Below, one piece after another: positions 1-12,600 of a DNA stretch of 64,000 bases. Each line of letters begins with the position of its first letter. The stretch's first letter is position 1. The stretch comes from Castanea sativa (lineage: Eukaryota > Streptophyta > Magnoliopsida > Fagales > Fagaceae). Where the stretch lies: contig NC_134014.1 of NCBI RefSeq assembly GCF_040712315.1, positions 36,941,634 to 37,005,633 on the forward strand. Direction: 5' to 3'. The position numbers were made by a program, and so were the translations under genes. Under the pieces are notes generated by a model, which saw only the letters and a program-made list of their open reading frames with translations, searched no databases and had not been told where the DNA came from.

Positions 1-496
1 TTATAGACCAATGCCTATGAATATGTAAAAATAGAGATAAGGTAGTATGTTCACGATAGAACATTATGCATAAACTTATAGAGTGGTCCCAAAAAGGCAC
101 TGCTACTCTTCAAAATAATTGAATAGAATGAAAGAAATAATTAGCTGGATAAATTATTTCATAGTACAGGGTGATAGCCATTCAATTTTGGAGAAATAAA
201 TTTGAAAAATCGCATCATCTTATGTGTGATATTTTCAAGATATGAAATTCCATAATCAATTAGATGTTTCTAAATTTCTTTCAAAAGAAAATCTGCCGAT
301 AATAAATAGGTATAGATTGACACTCAAGCCGAGGTGGCTACTAGTAAATGACATATAGGCCATTTACGAGAAACTTGTGTCTTGTTTTATCTTCGTCAAT
401 TATATAGCATACCATATACTTACAAGGATGGCAAGCTTATGAAATGATGAGAAGGTCATGATATGGCTGCATATAATTCATGGAAGTACATCAAAG
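1..496. other. AT-rich intergenic DNA, no gene seen
   Basis: No open frame with recognisable protein similarity and no RNA gene on either strand. The right end (489-496, CATCAAAG) is the left target-site copy of the adjacent hAT-type element. Confidence 0.6.
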
Positions 497-1019
497 TAGG
501 GGTGTGCAGAAAACCCACCGACCCGCCAAACCCGACCCAACCCGGCGGGTTGGGTCGATTTTTAGGGCTTGGTGGGTTGGGTTGGGTTATAATTTTTTTG
601 TAGCGGGTCGGGTTGGGTTTGGGTCATAAAATTACAAACCCGCCAAACTCGACCCGACCCACCAATATTTTAATATATATTTAAAATATATTATATATTT
701 AATAAATATTTTTTTTAAGTTAAAACCTAACTGTAGAGCACTTCATCAATTCCTACAAACATATATAATATAAAATCCTATTATTTTCTTTAATATATAT
801 TTAAATATATTATATAATTAATAAAAAAAATATATGGGTTCAATTTAATAATAATAATAATAAATGTCTAACCCATGGGTTCAACCTGACCTAACTCGAC
901 CCGCGTGGGTTGGGTTGGACATATGTGATGGGTTGGGTTGAATTTTTTTTGACCCACCATGGTGGGTTGGGTCAAAAAATTCCCTTAACTTGACTCAACC
1001 CGAGCCATGCACACCCCTA
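497..1019. mobile_element. Non-autonomous hAT-type DNA transposon
   Basis: The element opens with TAGGGGTGTGCA and closes with its exact reverse complement, giving perfect 12-bp terminal inverted repeats. It is flanked by a perfect 8-bp direct repeat CATCAAAG (489-496 and 1020-1027); 8 bp is the hAT target-site length. The 523-bp body has no coding capacity. It is built of degenerate GGGTTGGGT / ACCCAACCC blocks at both ends around an AT-rich centre, so the two halves can fold on each other. Known from the family: hAT TIRs often begin YAGGGGTG. Orientation cannot be assigned without a transposase. Confidence 0.88.
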
Positions 1020-1027
1020 CATCAAAG

Positions 1028-3615
1028 CACACAAATAAGGGAATAAATTTTGGTACTCCAGCTTGAATGACATACACATTGGTTGGCAAGTCCTTTTTGT
1101 AGGAATAGCCTACCGATTCAGTTTACATGGAAAAATATATCCACTTAACCATATATAAAAATCTATCATCTCATTTGCTTTCTTTTTATGAAAAATGTTT
1201 CCTTCATTGGTTGACTAGGAAATCTGTCAACAAATGTTTAACCACATAGCATAATTGTCCAACTCTTGGTCCTTAACATAGAAATTATTTAAACAATAGC
1301 AATTATGGTGGGGCAATAATAAGCGTTGCATAATTGACCCTTAAATATGGTGCTAAAAGGAGGGTGAGATATCTAATATCTTTCCCCCATAGTGTGGTTT
1401 GAAATAATTTTAGATTTTGCTTTTTTCTAAGCAAGTAACGTTATAATATAAGTGAGAGGAGTAATGACCTGACCTAGCAAGAAAACCTCTGTGACATTCT
1501 TAATGGTTGTGGTGCCTACGCCATGATCTTTTTTTTCTGCTGGATGATTGTTTTTATATCGAGCTTTTTGTTGATCCGTTTTGTTAAGCTTTATTGGGCT
1601 CATTTCGCTCCAAAAAATACTAAAAAATTAATAATTTTGATTCTTCTCAAATGATGAGCTTAATAAAGAGTACATGTCATTCAGGTCAAAATATACATTT
1701 GGCCGACTGCTTTAAGGAGCATTCACATGGTCCTTAACTAATTTCCGTCTAATGGAATCACGGGGAAATAATTTGATACTATTTAGTATTTAGAGACAGT
1801 AAGCTCTGCTCGTATATCATATATGTAAGTAAGAATTTACTCTGATTATGTCACTAGTGCGAGCATAAAATAAAAACAGTGTACTTGTATAGCTACTTCT
1901 ATTGAATCATACATGTAAATTATGAAACAGTGAGAGTCCCACAATTTTCCCTTTGAATGCTCGAAGGCATGGTTGTGTATAGATCGAATCATTTAAATTC
2001 TCTATTTTCAAAGTCAAAGCAACATATATTTATACATGGAAAAGTTTGGATAGTAGATTTTGTTCGTTCTATCATGGAGCATTCGAAGGTAAAAAATTTC
2101 ATAATATTTTGAAAATAATTTTTGCTTAACTATTGCATTTTTTCCATAAGGACTGAAGTTTGTAATTCTTTGGGTCTTTCAACCCTAGTCCCACCTTGCA
2201 TTCACTTTGAAAATTATTCTGTATGCAAATCCAAATAGGCCATTCATGCATTTTATTTCTTAAGCTTTCTTTTAAATCTTTTTGGATTTTTTTTTTTTTA
2301 GCAATGTATCACTAGTCAGTTGATGAACTAATAACTCATTCATAACTGAAGAGCTTATACTTTTTCTATTTCTATACTTTCATCTTTTACTGTTGTTATC
2401 AATAAATACAAATATAAATTTGGGGGATGGCCCTATGATACAACTTTGCTACCCGTGAATATCAAGTTATCATACAAGGTATTATCCTTCTGTTGTGTAT
2501 CATTTATATTCCTTCTTTAGTGTAGCATTAATTTGACACATAAAAGGACACAAACAGATTGTTGTAGTTATAGTAGAAAATGTAATAAAACCCTTTTAAT
2601 GGCCATAATTAAGATATTAAGGTCATAATATATGGCTTATATTTGGCTTTAATGACAATGATTTCAAAGAGATTGGTGTGACTTCTTAGCCATTGATCTT
2701 CTTCGAATAGTGTAGGCTGTAGCAATTAAGGTATTATTTCCTTTTTTTTTAATGCCTATATTTAAGATCATAATTTTGGTAAGGTAATAATTAGTTTTGG
2801 CTTCATTTTTCTTAAATGCCTAAAGTTATGATATATTATCTTGCGCAATAATATTTGACTTCCTTATTTCCAATCTTATCAAGATGCATTAGGAAATAAA
2901 AGTAGCAATATAGAAAGCCATAATTAGGATATCAAGGTCATAAAATTTGCCAGTAACTTGATCCCTTTAATTTAGTCAAAACTAAGCTTTTTGGCAATTG
3001 ATTTTATTCGTCATTGTTTCAAAAATATTAGCAGTGTTATGCATTCATAAAGAGAGTGTAATATATGGACATAACAGTGGCCCTACTATGTCGTATAACT
3101 AGTAGATATTGAAACATGACAAGAAAGTGTAATGGACATACCTGCTATGCTTTGCTTCTTCTTTCTTTGTTGAGTAATAATTTCTTTGTAGCCTACATAT
3201 TTTCTACTAAGTGTAAATTACACAGCTTTATCAGTGGTTTGTTGTTGAACTAGTCTTTCTTGTGGAAATAAAAGTCTGCGAAGCATCAACCGTAGGAAGC
3301 AATACGTGTGTTTTGGACCTTTACAAGAACTTTTGTTGATTGACCTCAAATGAAGAATTTAATGTGAATACCGTCTAAGGAACATTAACGAGAGGATGTT
3401 ATCAGTATATCAATTGAAAATACAAACAGTCTGTTATATTATGAAATGTAGTAAAGCCTTTCTAATGGCCATAAATTGGATTCAAGATCATAATATTTTG
3501 CTAATTTTTTGCCACAAATTTGTTATTCCTCTTTCTTTTACTATTTGTAGTCTCTTGTGATTTCTGTGACTATTTGAAACAAGTAATATGAGATTTACAC
3601 TATTCTTGTAAAATT
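1028..3615. repeat. Intergenic DNA with a dispersed degenerate repeat
   Basis: No gene seen over 2.6 kb. Between about 2590 and 3500 a motif of roughly 40 bp recurs in diverged form (near 2597, 2755, 2915 and 3462): a GGCCATAAT-like start, then an A/T stretch, then AAGGTCATAAT. This looks like decayed copies of one repeat, family unknown. Confidence 0.4.
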
Positions 3616-3633
3616 AATCACTATTTTTGGTGG

Positions 3634-3749
3634 CCAAAGTGACTTGTAGTTGAATTGACACCTCCCCATGCACAAAGTGCTTGAGGGTCTAGGAGGGAAA
3701 GGGTTTGAGCTGCAGAGTTAGCAGCATATTGTAATTATTTCTAAAAAAA
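3634..3749 (+). mobile_element. SINE (tRNA-derived type)
   Basis: A 116-bp unit ends in an A-run (3743-3750) and is flanked by a near-perfect direct repeat of about 18 bp (3616-3633 and 3750-3767, AATCAC then ATTTTTGGTGG). A pol III B-box-like GGGTTTGAGCTG lies in the middle and an A-box-like TAGTTGAATTGACA near the start. The long target duplication plus the 3' A-tail is the mark of a non-LTR retroelement. It has no coding capacity. Confidence 0.7.
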
Positions 3750-3767
3750 AATCACAATTTTTGGTGG

Positions 3768-4844
3768 AGTGACGATTATGGTAAGTTTCTAAAAGAATTT
3801 ATGCATGTATCTATTATCTCTATAGTTGACCTCTTTAATAGGTGCTTTAGCTTAATTGGAACCATTCCATTTGAAGTGAATTTTCTAGAATACTAGCTTA
3901 AAATTAAGTTATGCAATACCAAATTGTAAATACACGATCTGATAGCTATAACGTAATTGTTTCCAAAAATTGTTTATGCGTTATTTGGAGTCATCTAAGA
4001 GGTAAAACTTTAATATCTTAGGCAAAACGTAATTCTACCAAATAGAAATATTAGTATAGGGAGAATTAAGTGGTCAAACGTACCTGATTATACTCAATGG
4101 ATGGATTAGTGGGTTAGCCCATGGAATGCATCCATTTAACACCCCCTTATGAGAAGTTAAAAAAAAAAAAATTACATGCATCCTTCACCAGCAGAACGAC
4201 GAAGGTGTTCTAGTAATGTATTAGCGATACAGATGGGAGGATTCCTTGATTGGAGTAATATTTTGGGTTATTTGGTACTGTACTTTAGCGTACATTACTC
4301 CAAATTGAAAAGAGTAACCCTTTGTTGCAGGAAGAGCTTAATGGCTTATCTTTCCCACAGATAGCGCCAAATTGATGATGCCAAAATCGTCAGTTGGGTC
4401 ACTCGTCTAATCCGAAGCGTTAGATGATCTTGTAGGTCCTATAAAATAAAGGAGATACTAATCAAATAGACCACTAGATTGTGCCCGGTGGGGGAGTCTC
4501 TGATGCTTAAGTTAGTATCAACCTATATCTTTCGTAAATAGATAGTGTTTTATAATAATTTTTGATGTAGTTTAGCTAGTGAGACAGATTGTCCTTTTTA
4601 TGGGTGACTTTGGTAGCTGTTGTATATAAATTACGGTGATTATTACCTTAATTGTAACATTCTTTGTCTTAATGAGATTTTAAGATCTTTGATGGTCGTT
4701 ATTGAATGTGTTGAGTGGTTATCTTCAATGGCCTACTAATGATGCAAGGTCGTCCATAATAATGGACGAACCTAATGATTTTTCTGGACTCATCATAAAT
4801 AAGTAAACAAAAAAATACTAAATGTAAAAAAAATAACAAAAAAA
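3768..4844. other. Gene-free intergenic stretch
   Basis: A 62-codon open frame at 4176-4364 has no recognisable domain and is about the size expected by chance. Nothing else supported. Confidence 0.5.
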
Positions 4845-4855
4845 ATACTGCATAA

Positions 4856-5015
4856 TTTTTTTTTTTACAAGATAGAATTTTTACTCTATCCTAATCTAAG
4901 TGTATATGTGTGTGAAACTCCCTCCTGGAGACTTGAACCACGGTCTTTGCCCTTCACAACCCACAAACAATTATACTTATGGAATGATTATCGCACTAAG
5001 AACGTACGGTAGTGT
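4856..5015 (-). mobile_element. SINE, minus strand
   Basis: A T-run at 4856-4866 is the reversed poly-A tail, and an exact 11-bp target duplication ATACTGCATAA flanks the unit (4845-4855 and 5016-5026). On the minus strand the B-box is the GGTTCAAGTCTCC-like sequence near 4930. The 160-bp length and sequence match the + strand copy at 43920-44083, so these are two members of one SINE family. Confidence 0.82.
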
Positions 5016-5026
5016 ATACTGCATAA

Positions 5027-5239
5027 ATTCTTAAGTTTGCGTAGATTATGTGACTGGGAGAAAGAAGTGAGAGAAAACAAATGTTGAATGAAGTGCAAAC
5101 AGTGAAGTGTTGTGTCGTAGTGTGTGTGATTGAGTGCGGTAGTGTGAGAGTGAGATCAACTGAGATGAGAAGTGAGATATCGATATGCAACCGTTTGGCT
5201 TAGCTTATGCTAAATATTTTAACTTTTAACTTGAAAACA

Positions 5240-5273
<34 letters not shown>

Positions 5274-7510
5274 GTGTGGCATGATACCCATAGTATTACT
5301 ATTAGGCAATTTTAGGTGCGTACATTGTGTTGTCAAAACCATGTCTGAATTATATACGTATAAAATGGGTCAAGCCACGATTCATAAGGGTTAATCTCAC
5401 TTGATACAAGAAGAAATGGGTCGGCTATAGGTCAACAAGTCTTTACTCCGATTAAAAATTATCTTGTTCAGATTGGATTAATGGCTTTGGGTTCAAATTT
5501 GTCAGGTCTAAGCATTCTGATTCAATTCCATTATACTCGTGTAGTTTTAAGATCATAAGATCATAACTTTTTTTACCCGCATTTCTAATGTGCGATTGTT
5601 TATCACTTTTATATAAACCTACTATTTTTTCACAATTTACAACAACATATAGTTGTGTCAAATTGGCTTGTGATCCTAAATTTTCTCTATCATGCCCAGT
5701 TGCCATCGATGGGATCCATATAATGATTTATCTCAGATTCAGTTCGGCCCTGGGAAATACTACTTTAAATATAAAACAAACAGGCGAGACAGGCAGACAG
5801 ACAACATGGGTATGAAGACAAATATGAGAAAACCAAGAGGCACTTGGAAAAACCCCAGGAAATGAAGACCTTTCTCTTCAAAATATTTTATGGGGAAGAT
5901 GTCATTCCGTACAGATAGAACCATGACCCTGTCACTGTGTTTCCCTGCACAACAGTCATGATTGCCTCCCTTCCCTGCCGTGACTTATGAGCTACGTCTC
6001 ATGAGCCATCCCCAATCAAAATGAATTATTATCTCGTCCAGATAACTTGATAATAGTGTGAAAGTATTTTTGTACAGATTTTAACGGAGTATTGATAAAA
6101 ATACGTATTTAAATGTTATAAAAATATATATAAGAGGCGCTATTATTGTTTAAACATGGAAAGGTCAACTATGAACAGCCCATGATTAGGTTCTCATATA
6201 GCTTCTTCTTTTTATTTTTATTTTTATTTATTTATTTATTTTTGTGGAGAACTGATTAGTTTAGTTTGACCGAACTGGCTTTCAAGGTTGCCCCTAGTTA
6301 GCTTTTGGCAGTGGAATGGATCACATTTTTCCACAATTGTTGAGGTGACTAATACAATGACAATATTGGCGTTGTTAAACGTGCACAGGTCAATTATTGA
6401 TATTATTTTCATTAAAAAAATATAAAAAATTATCAAAACAATTAATTCAGATTTGTTCTCATAAAAATTTATAAAAATACTTTCTAGCACGTACCGTCAT
6501 ATTACACACAATTTAAATAGTTTTGAACTAAGTCATAGTTTCAATACATAATTTTAGTTCAAAAATGGAATTATGCATAGAAAAAAATGTGGAACAAAAT
6601 ATGTATAAAAGTTAAAAGATATAAGCTTCTTTTTACCTTAACAAGTGTATTGCTTAAGTCTTGACGAAATTGTTATCGCGAGGATAACATACAGAATAAA
6701 GTGCCACTCAACTCACATAAGGCATTCATGAATTATTAAGAGACAATATCATAATTAATTAAAATAAATAAATAATCTAGAAGTTTCTTCAGGTGAAAAA
6801 GTCATAAAGATAAACGTAGGAAGCAGTGGAGAGGGTTGGTGAAGAGTATTTTGATGGGTTTAAATTATGTTTATTTTGTTAAAATTGAAAAATTAATGCT
6901 AAAAATACTGTATATAAAAATAAAAATTGGTTAAAATAATACAACAAAACTTATAAATAGTGTCAAAAAATTAGTAAGTCGGTAAATAATAACAAAAATA
7001 ATCTAAATAATAAAATAATTTTAATTTTTAATACGCACAGAAAAAAAAGAAGAAGAAAAAAGAAGTTGCAGTTGGATACGATTGATGAAGAACACGTACG
7101 CATGGTGGCAGGGTGAATTCGATTACTCTCTGCCTTTTGCTTTTGCTTTAACCGAGTGAAGTGAAGATGATGACCCAGCAACAGTTACCGGACCTGGGCA
7201 AGCAGGTCCGCAATTTGCTGATGCATGTTTTACGAATCTCATTCGTTGGTACTCCTTTTTTTTTTATTATAAATATATTTTGGGGACTTCGACCTTTCAA
7301 TCTAGAACAGGAGTAGTAGCTAGGATGATCCTTTCTTTCCTTCTTTCTTTCTTTATTTTTTCTTTCTTTTTGGTTGTTTCGTGAGCATAGGATGATAGAC
7401 AGGAATAATAAATAACATCCTACGGGCCCGTGAGAGAAAATGTAGCCCTCGGAGATCTTTAATAGATTTTTGTCTAGAGTGTCGAATTTTCGAAAGCATC
7501 TTTACTAGTT
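5027..7510. other. Gene-free AT-rich stretch with microsatellites
   Basis: Contains an (AAT)n tract at about 5241-5273, an ATTT tract near 6205-6240 and CTTT-rich DNA near 7330-7370. Open frames of 60-85 codons at 5452-5815, 6236-6490 and 6963-7181 show no domain and no coding signature. Confidence 0.55.
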
Positions 7511-7519
7511 TTTTATTGC

Positions 7520-7565
7520 AAATAATATTTTTACGAGATATAATTCTATTATAACTTAAACTAAG

Positions 7566-7598
<33 letters not shown>

Positions 7599-7700
7599 AA
7601 AACATTATTTTGAAAATTTAAATTTTGACCTTTATTCTTCACACTTCACAAATATTTATATTTGTGAAGTGCTTGTGGAGTGTGAAATGACCATCTTACC
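7520..7700 (-). mobile_element. Diverged SINE remnant with internal (AT)n
   Basis: Resembles the minus-strand SINE at 4856-5015 over its AGATA-GAATT / CTAAGTGTATATGTGTG / ACTTGTGAA blocks, but is strongly mutated and carries an (AT)n expansion at about 7567-7594. No clear target duplication. Confidence 0.45.
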
Positions 7701-8156
7701 AAGAATATATGGTAATAATTGCAATTCTTGATAATTGCAAATGATTCTAGTAGGTAATAAGAATAGTAAGTAGTGTAACATGTTTTGTTTTTCATGATTT
7801 AAATATTTAACAAAGTTAGGTTTAACCTTTTTTACGAAACATATTTAATGTATGAGAAAATGTTAATGAATATTTTAAAAACATTAGTTTAGAAATATTT
7901 TTAAAATATTTTATAAAATAATGATAAAATTATTAATTTTGTTGATCATTTTTATATTTCTTATGAAAAGTGATTTTAAAACTTTCCCATTATAATTTAT
8001 TAACAATTGTCCTAAAAGCTGTTAACATGACTCTAACCCTAACGTATAAAAGTAACTAATTTATTTTTATGTAAATATTATGCACATAATTTGGCAAAGT
8101 TTTTGTTTTTTTGAAAATAAGTTAAATTTCATCTTTTTGTCACACATGTTACTTTT

Positions 8157-8360
8157 AGGGTCTGTTTGGATATCGTTTATTGTTGAAAACGTTGTAGCAA
8201 AATAATTTTTAAATGTGTAAATAATACTATAGGACCCAATTTTAAAATTATTTTTTTAAAAAAAAATACTTGCAAGTCTTGTGAACAGTGCCGTAAGACC
8301 CACCAATTTTCAGCAAAACGTAGAAATGCACGTTCAACGTCCATTCCAAATGCACACTTA
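8157..8360. mobile_element. MITE-like element
   Basis: The left end (GGGTCTGTTTGGATA) and the reverse complement of the right end (AAGTGTGCATTTGGAATGG) form imperfect terminal inverted repeats of the TGTTTGGA type common in plant MITEs. Roughly 200 bp, non-coding. The exact target duplication is unclear. Confidence 0.5.
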
Positions 8361-8384
8361 GAATAAAAAATTGCAAAAAATTAT

Positions 8385-8537
8385 GACCCTGTTTGGTACA
8401 TCATTTCAAAAAAAAAAAACATGTTTTTAAATAACATTACACGTATTTTTACACATTTTTTCATTCAACATATTTTCACACATATTTTTAAATAACAAAA
8501 TATATTTTTTCAAACGCATGTACCAAAACACCCTTAT
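8385..8537. mobile_element. Short palindromic MITE
   Basis: Begins GACCCTGTTTGGTACAT and ends with the near reverse complement ATGTACCAAAACACCCTTA. The arms remain complementary inward through ATTT-rich DNA. About 150 bp, non-coding. Confidence 0.55.
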
Positions 8538-9222
8538 ATATTTAACAAATAAGTTATCCGAAAATTACGGATACCAAACAATGCACTGTGCTACTATCTT
8601 AAATCCTTAATGTCGACTAGACAACTAAGCTTGTACTTTTCAACTATTTTTTAAAATTTTTTCTATAAATGCTTGTCCTCTTCAATTGGTACTTCTTGTC
8701 ATAGGTGATTAGTTTATATGACTTTATTTATTGCAATTTGCAACCCTTTCTTTAAAGAGATAATAAAAAACACCCACGTTATTTAATAAGGGCCATAAGG
8801 CAATGGAAGAAAGCTTTTTAAGTGTTTTGATGTTTTCATGAAAATAGACCTTATCTATAATTCAAATACCTTGCTATAATAGTTCATAAAAAAAAAAAAA
8901 ACCCTTCTATAATAGGAAAAGATCTACTTATGTTGTAAATATTTGAAAAAGTTAGTAAAGCCCCTAAAATTGTCTAAATATCACTCGTGCCCTTCTCTGT
9001 CATCATTTCTATTTTCTATAACAATTCCTTCTTAACCTTTTACAGCAAGAAAGAGGTGAGTAAGAGCAAAGACATTGCTGCACCAGAAAAAGGTGCTTTC
9101 GTTTTCACAATTTTGAATACATTCTCTCTCTCTCTCCAACTCTCATTGGTGACTTTTCAGAGCTCAGTAGAAGTCTTCCAGACGGAATAACTGCACCATT
9201 ACCGAAACCAACCCCAAAACAG

Positions 9223-9598
9223 GTAAGTCTAAGCAATAATTTCATCAAAACCAATCTCCTCTCTCCACCTCTTTCATGTTCCTGTAATTGGTGGAAATTT
9301 TTAGCGCTCTTCTTCTGGATCCGAAATGGGTTTCTCTCTCTTTTCATCAAACTAGGGTTAGCGCTCAGATTCTTGACTAAATTCGGCAACTTGCTGCCAG
9401 TTTAACTTTGCTTTTGCCTCACACAAGCGCTCCATATATAGCAACTACCTTGCCTTTTGTGGTGGGTTTTGTTGATTATATTCTGGTTTATTCCGTGTCT
9501 TTGAAAGTGTGAAACTAAAAAGAAGGAGATTCTTACACTAATAAGTCTTTTTTTTTTCTTGTTTCCTTTTTGGTATATATAGTAAAGCTTTCTTCTAG
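9223..9598 (+). other. Putative 5'-UTR intron of the SVP-like gene
   Basis: A consensus donor (CAG then GTAAGT at 9223) and an acceptor TTCTAG ending at 9598 bracket a T-rich stretch just upstream of the SVP start codon. The presumed leader exon carries a CT microsatellite (about 9121-9137). Inference from splice consensus only. Confidence 0.45.
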
Positions 9599-9624
9599 GT
9601 AAAAGTTGGAGGAGAAGAAGAAGA

Positions 9625-12600
9625 ATGGCGAGAGAGAAGATTCAGATCAAGAAGATTGACAACGCCACAGCTAGGCAAGTCACTTTCTCGAAGAGGCGAA
9701 GAGGGCTTTTTAAGAAAGCTGAGGAGCTATCTGTGCTTTGTGATGCTGATGTTGCTCTCATTATCTTTTCTTCTACTGGAAAGCTCTTTGAGTACTCCAG
9801 CTCAAGGTCTCTCTCTCTCTCTCTGTACACATGATAAAATACAGAAACTTTGACACTTCGATGGCAATAGTTTTAGTCCTCTTTGGTTTAACAGTTTGTG
9901 TATTAATTGATTCATACCAAAATTCCTGGAAGAATGGGAGGTCAGAACTAAGAACCCCCACGTCAATGGAAGTAATAAAGCTGTACTTTTTATTTAGTTG
10001 TTAAGAAAGAGAGAAAGGTATTAAACTATTGGGGTAGTGAAGGGTCTGCAACTTAAATGCTTTTGTCTTGAACAAGGACGATACAGTAATCTCTGGTAGA
10101 ATGAGTTAAAGAACTTGAGAAGACCACGTCAATGAGAATAATAAAACTGTAGTTTTTTATTTAAACAAAAAATGAATTATTAACAGGGACTGTAACTTGG
10201 ATGTTGTTCTTGTTGGGACTCTAAACTGGGGTCTGATTGACTTGATAAGATAGTTGGTATTGAATATATAAGAGTGCAGTTGAATAGATTTGTCGATTGA
10301 AGTAATATTGCTAAAGAAAATGTTGGTTGTAGTAGGAGTTTTATGGTCAATATACTCAAGCGGCGTTCATTTTAGCTTTTGTAGAAGCTATGTAGGAATC
10401 TTTATTTAAATTCTTTAGTCTGAAAATGTTAAAAAAGGATTTGTGTTGCCATCTTTTTCCCTCTCCCGTTTCCTTTACACTTTGATTTGATGTGGTCCAA
10501 AAAGGACCAAAGTGTGGGCAAGAGGAAATTATAGAACTAATTGCAGTTAGTGCATTCCCTTGTGCCTCTCCATGTTTGAGCAGGTGGACCAGTGAGACTG
10601 GAATAATCGGTTACTACATAGTTTACTAGAAGAACAACGCTTTAATAAGAGAACTTGTTATCAATGACCATGTTGTTATGTCAGGACATTTGTATCTTGA
10701 AATGCTTGGTTTACCAGAATTAAACATTTGTTTGGATAGAGGGAATATAGGGGAGAGTAGATGAGAAGAGAAAGAGAAGATGACTAATGCGCTAAAGTTG
10801 AGTTATTCTAGCCATCTTGTACTCTACTATACTTTCGTCTCCCTTTATTTCAAACATACCCTAATGGTTTATTTGAACCTTTAACAAGCACAAAAAATAT
10901 AGACTTGTAAAACCGCAATGTGATTTAGCTAGAATTATGCATGATATAAATCTTTCTTTGGGGCACCGGTACTTTGTGAAGGCCGCAAGTATCCCCTAAT
11001 GGTGATGAGACCGTTCAAGGTTAATTCTTAAATGAGGGAAAGATTGTCTTTGTTTAGATAATGGTTTAGCATGAAGAGAAGTGTGGTATGTGATTAATTA
11101 GGTTTGCTATTTTTAGGTAAAATAACTGGTGATGCTTGCTATCTATTACATTGTGCAAATATAAGCAATGATGCTTGTATTAAACGTTTTACCTTGTTTA
11201 TTGGTTTTCTCGTTCTCTGAGTATCAGAGTCTTCGGTGGTTTTTAGTTCCTTTCGATTGTGAAAACGGTCCCCTTTAATGATAATCATTAATTCCCATCA
11301 TTAAAAATTAAATTTTTGACCAGATTGACATTTTTTTTATTTTAAATTTGTATTATTAGTTCGGCTGTTTCAATAAATTAAGCAAAACTCATATTGCTAT
11401 TGATGCAAGAAAATATTTACTTCAATATAGCTTGATTTAATTTTGGAGGTAATTGTATTTTTATTATAGATCATAGTAGTACATTCGATTCATTATAATT
11501 CTAGAGTGAAGTCATTTAGTGGGTTTTAGTTAACTCAACTGGTAAAGTTTTTTATAAGAGAAATTATTAAGTTCACTGGAAGAATTGCTGATGTTGTCCC
11601 CCTAGTCCTTCCAACCAATAAAATATTGCTATTTATGCAAATATGACATCACTTGGTGATTTTTTTTATTTTTAATTCTTGTGCTACTTAGGAATCTGAC
11701 TCACATTTGCATAAATAACATTATTTAATTGGTTGGGAGGACCACATTAGCAATTCTCCTAGTGGATTTAATAATTTCTTATCTAATGGTTGAATAAGAG
11801 ATCTGGGTTTCAATCTTCACCTTCATAAAAAATTGATTGGTATCTTGATTTGATAATAAAGAACTCATTTTCTTAGTAGCAAAGTAATTTGCTATTTATT
11901 ATTATTTTTTAAAGTAAGCACAATAAAGTACTCTTATGGAGAAATCATTTTGATGATGAATTTTGGTTTTGTCCTACATCAGTTGGTTTTTGTATCATGA
12001 TTCGAGCTTCAAAGATACTTCTTGCTGGTTTGAACGAGTTTTAATTCAAATGACATTCTTAATGTAAAATTTTTCTTCCTTCTTGCTCATTAGCAACCTG
12101 GGTGGAGCAGTAAGGAATTTTTCCCAGATTCCAAACCTAAACTTTCAGCCAAGGCTATATTTTAATAAAGGCTTAAACATGCTTTTGGTCCTCAATTTTT
12201 GGGGTGGTATGAGAATGAAAATAAAACCACCCCTAATGGTCAAGTACCAAAAGCATTTTTAAATCTTTAATTAATTATTGTAATTTCTATTAACGCATTC
12301 AACACTCAACAAATGCAAAAGCATTTATACTTTTTTGTTTGGGACTCGACTGCATTCACACAAGTGACTTTGTATATTTTTGAAGCATGAAGGAAATACT
12401 AGAGAGACATAATTTGCACTCAAAGAACCTTGAGAAACTGGATCAACCATCTCTTGAGTTGCAGGTCAGTTGTTTTAGTGTTTATATATCTATCTTTATG
12501 GTATAGCATTTGAAGTACAGAATGTGTTATTAAATGACTTTGACCCTGATTATTAAAGCCTCTATTTATGGACTTTGTCGAAAAGATTGTGAATCAAGAA

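Larger units (their letters stand above)
9807..12385 (+). other. SVP intron 1 (2.6 kb)
   Basis: Large first intron, typical of MIKC genes, where this intron often holds regulatory sequence. The donor is GTCTCTCTCT rather than GTAAGT and sits at the start of a (CT)n tract. The branch/acceptor region ends TTTTTGAAG. It contains a palindromic MITE at 11554-11782 and a small inverted repeat around 12170-12260. Confidence 0.8.

Noticed and set aside
497..1019. Interstitial telomere-like repeat (GGGTTGGGTT blocks)
   Set aside because: The unit is not the plant telomere TTTAGGG and the stretch has hAT-type ends with an 8-bp target duplication.
4176..4364. 62-residue + strand protein
   Set aside because: Length within chance expectation, no similarity recognised, no promoter or splice context.
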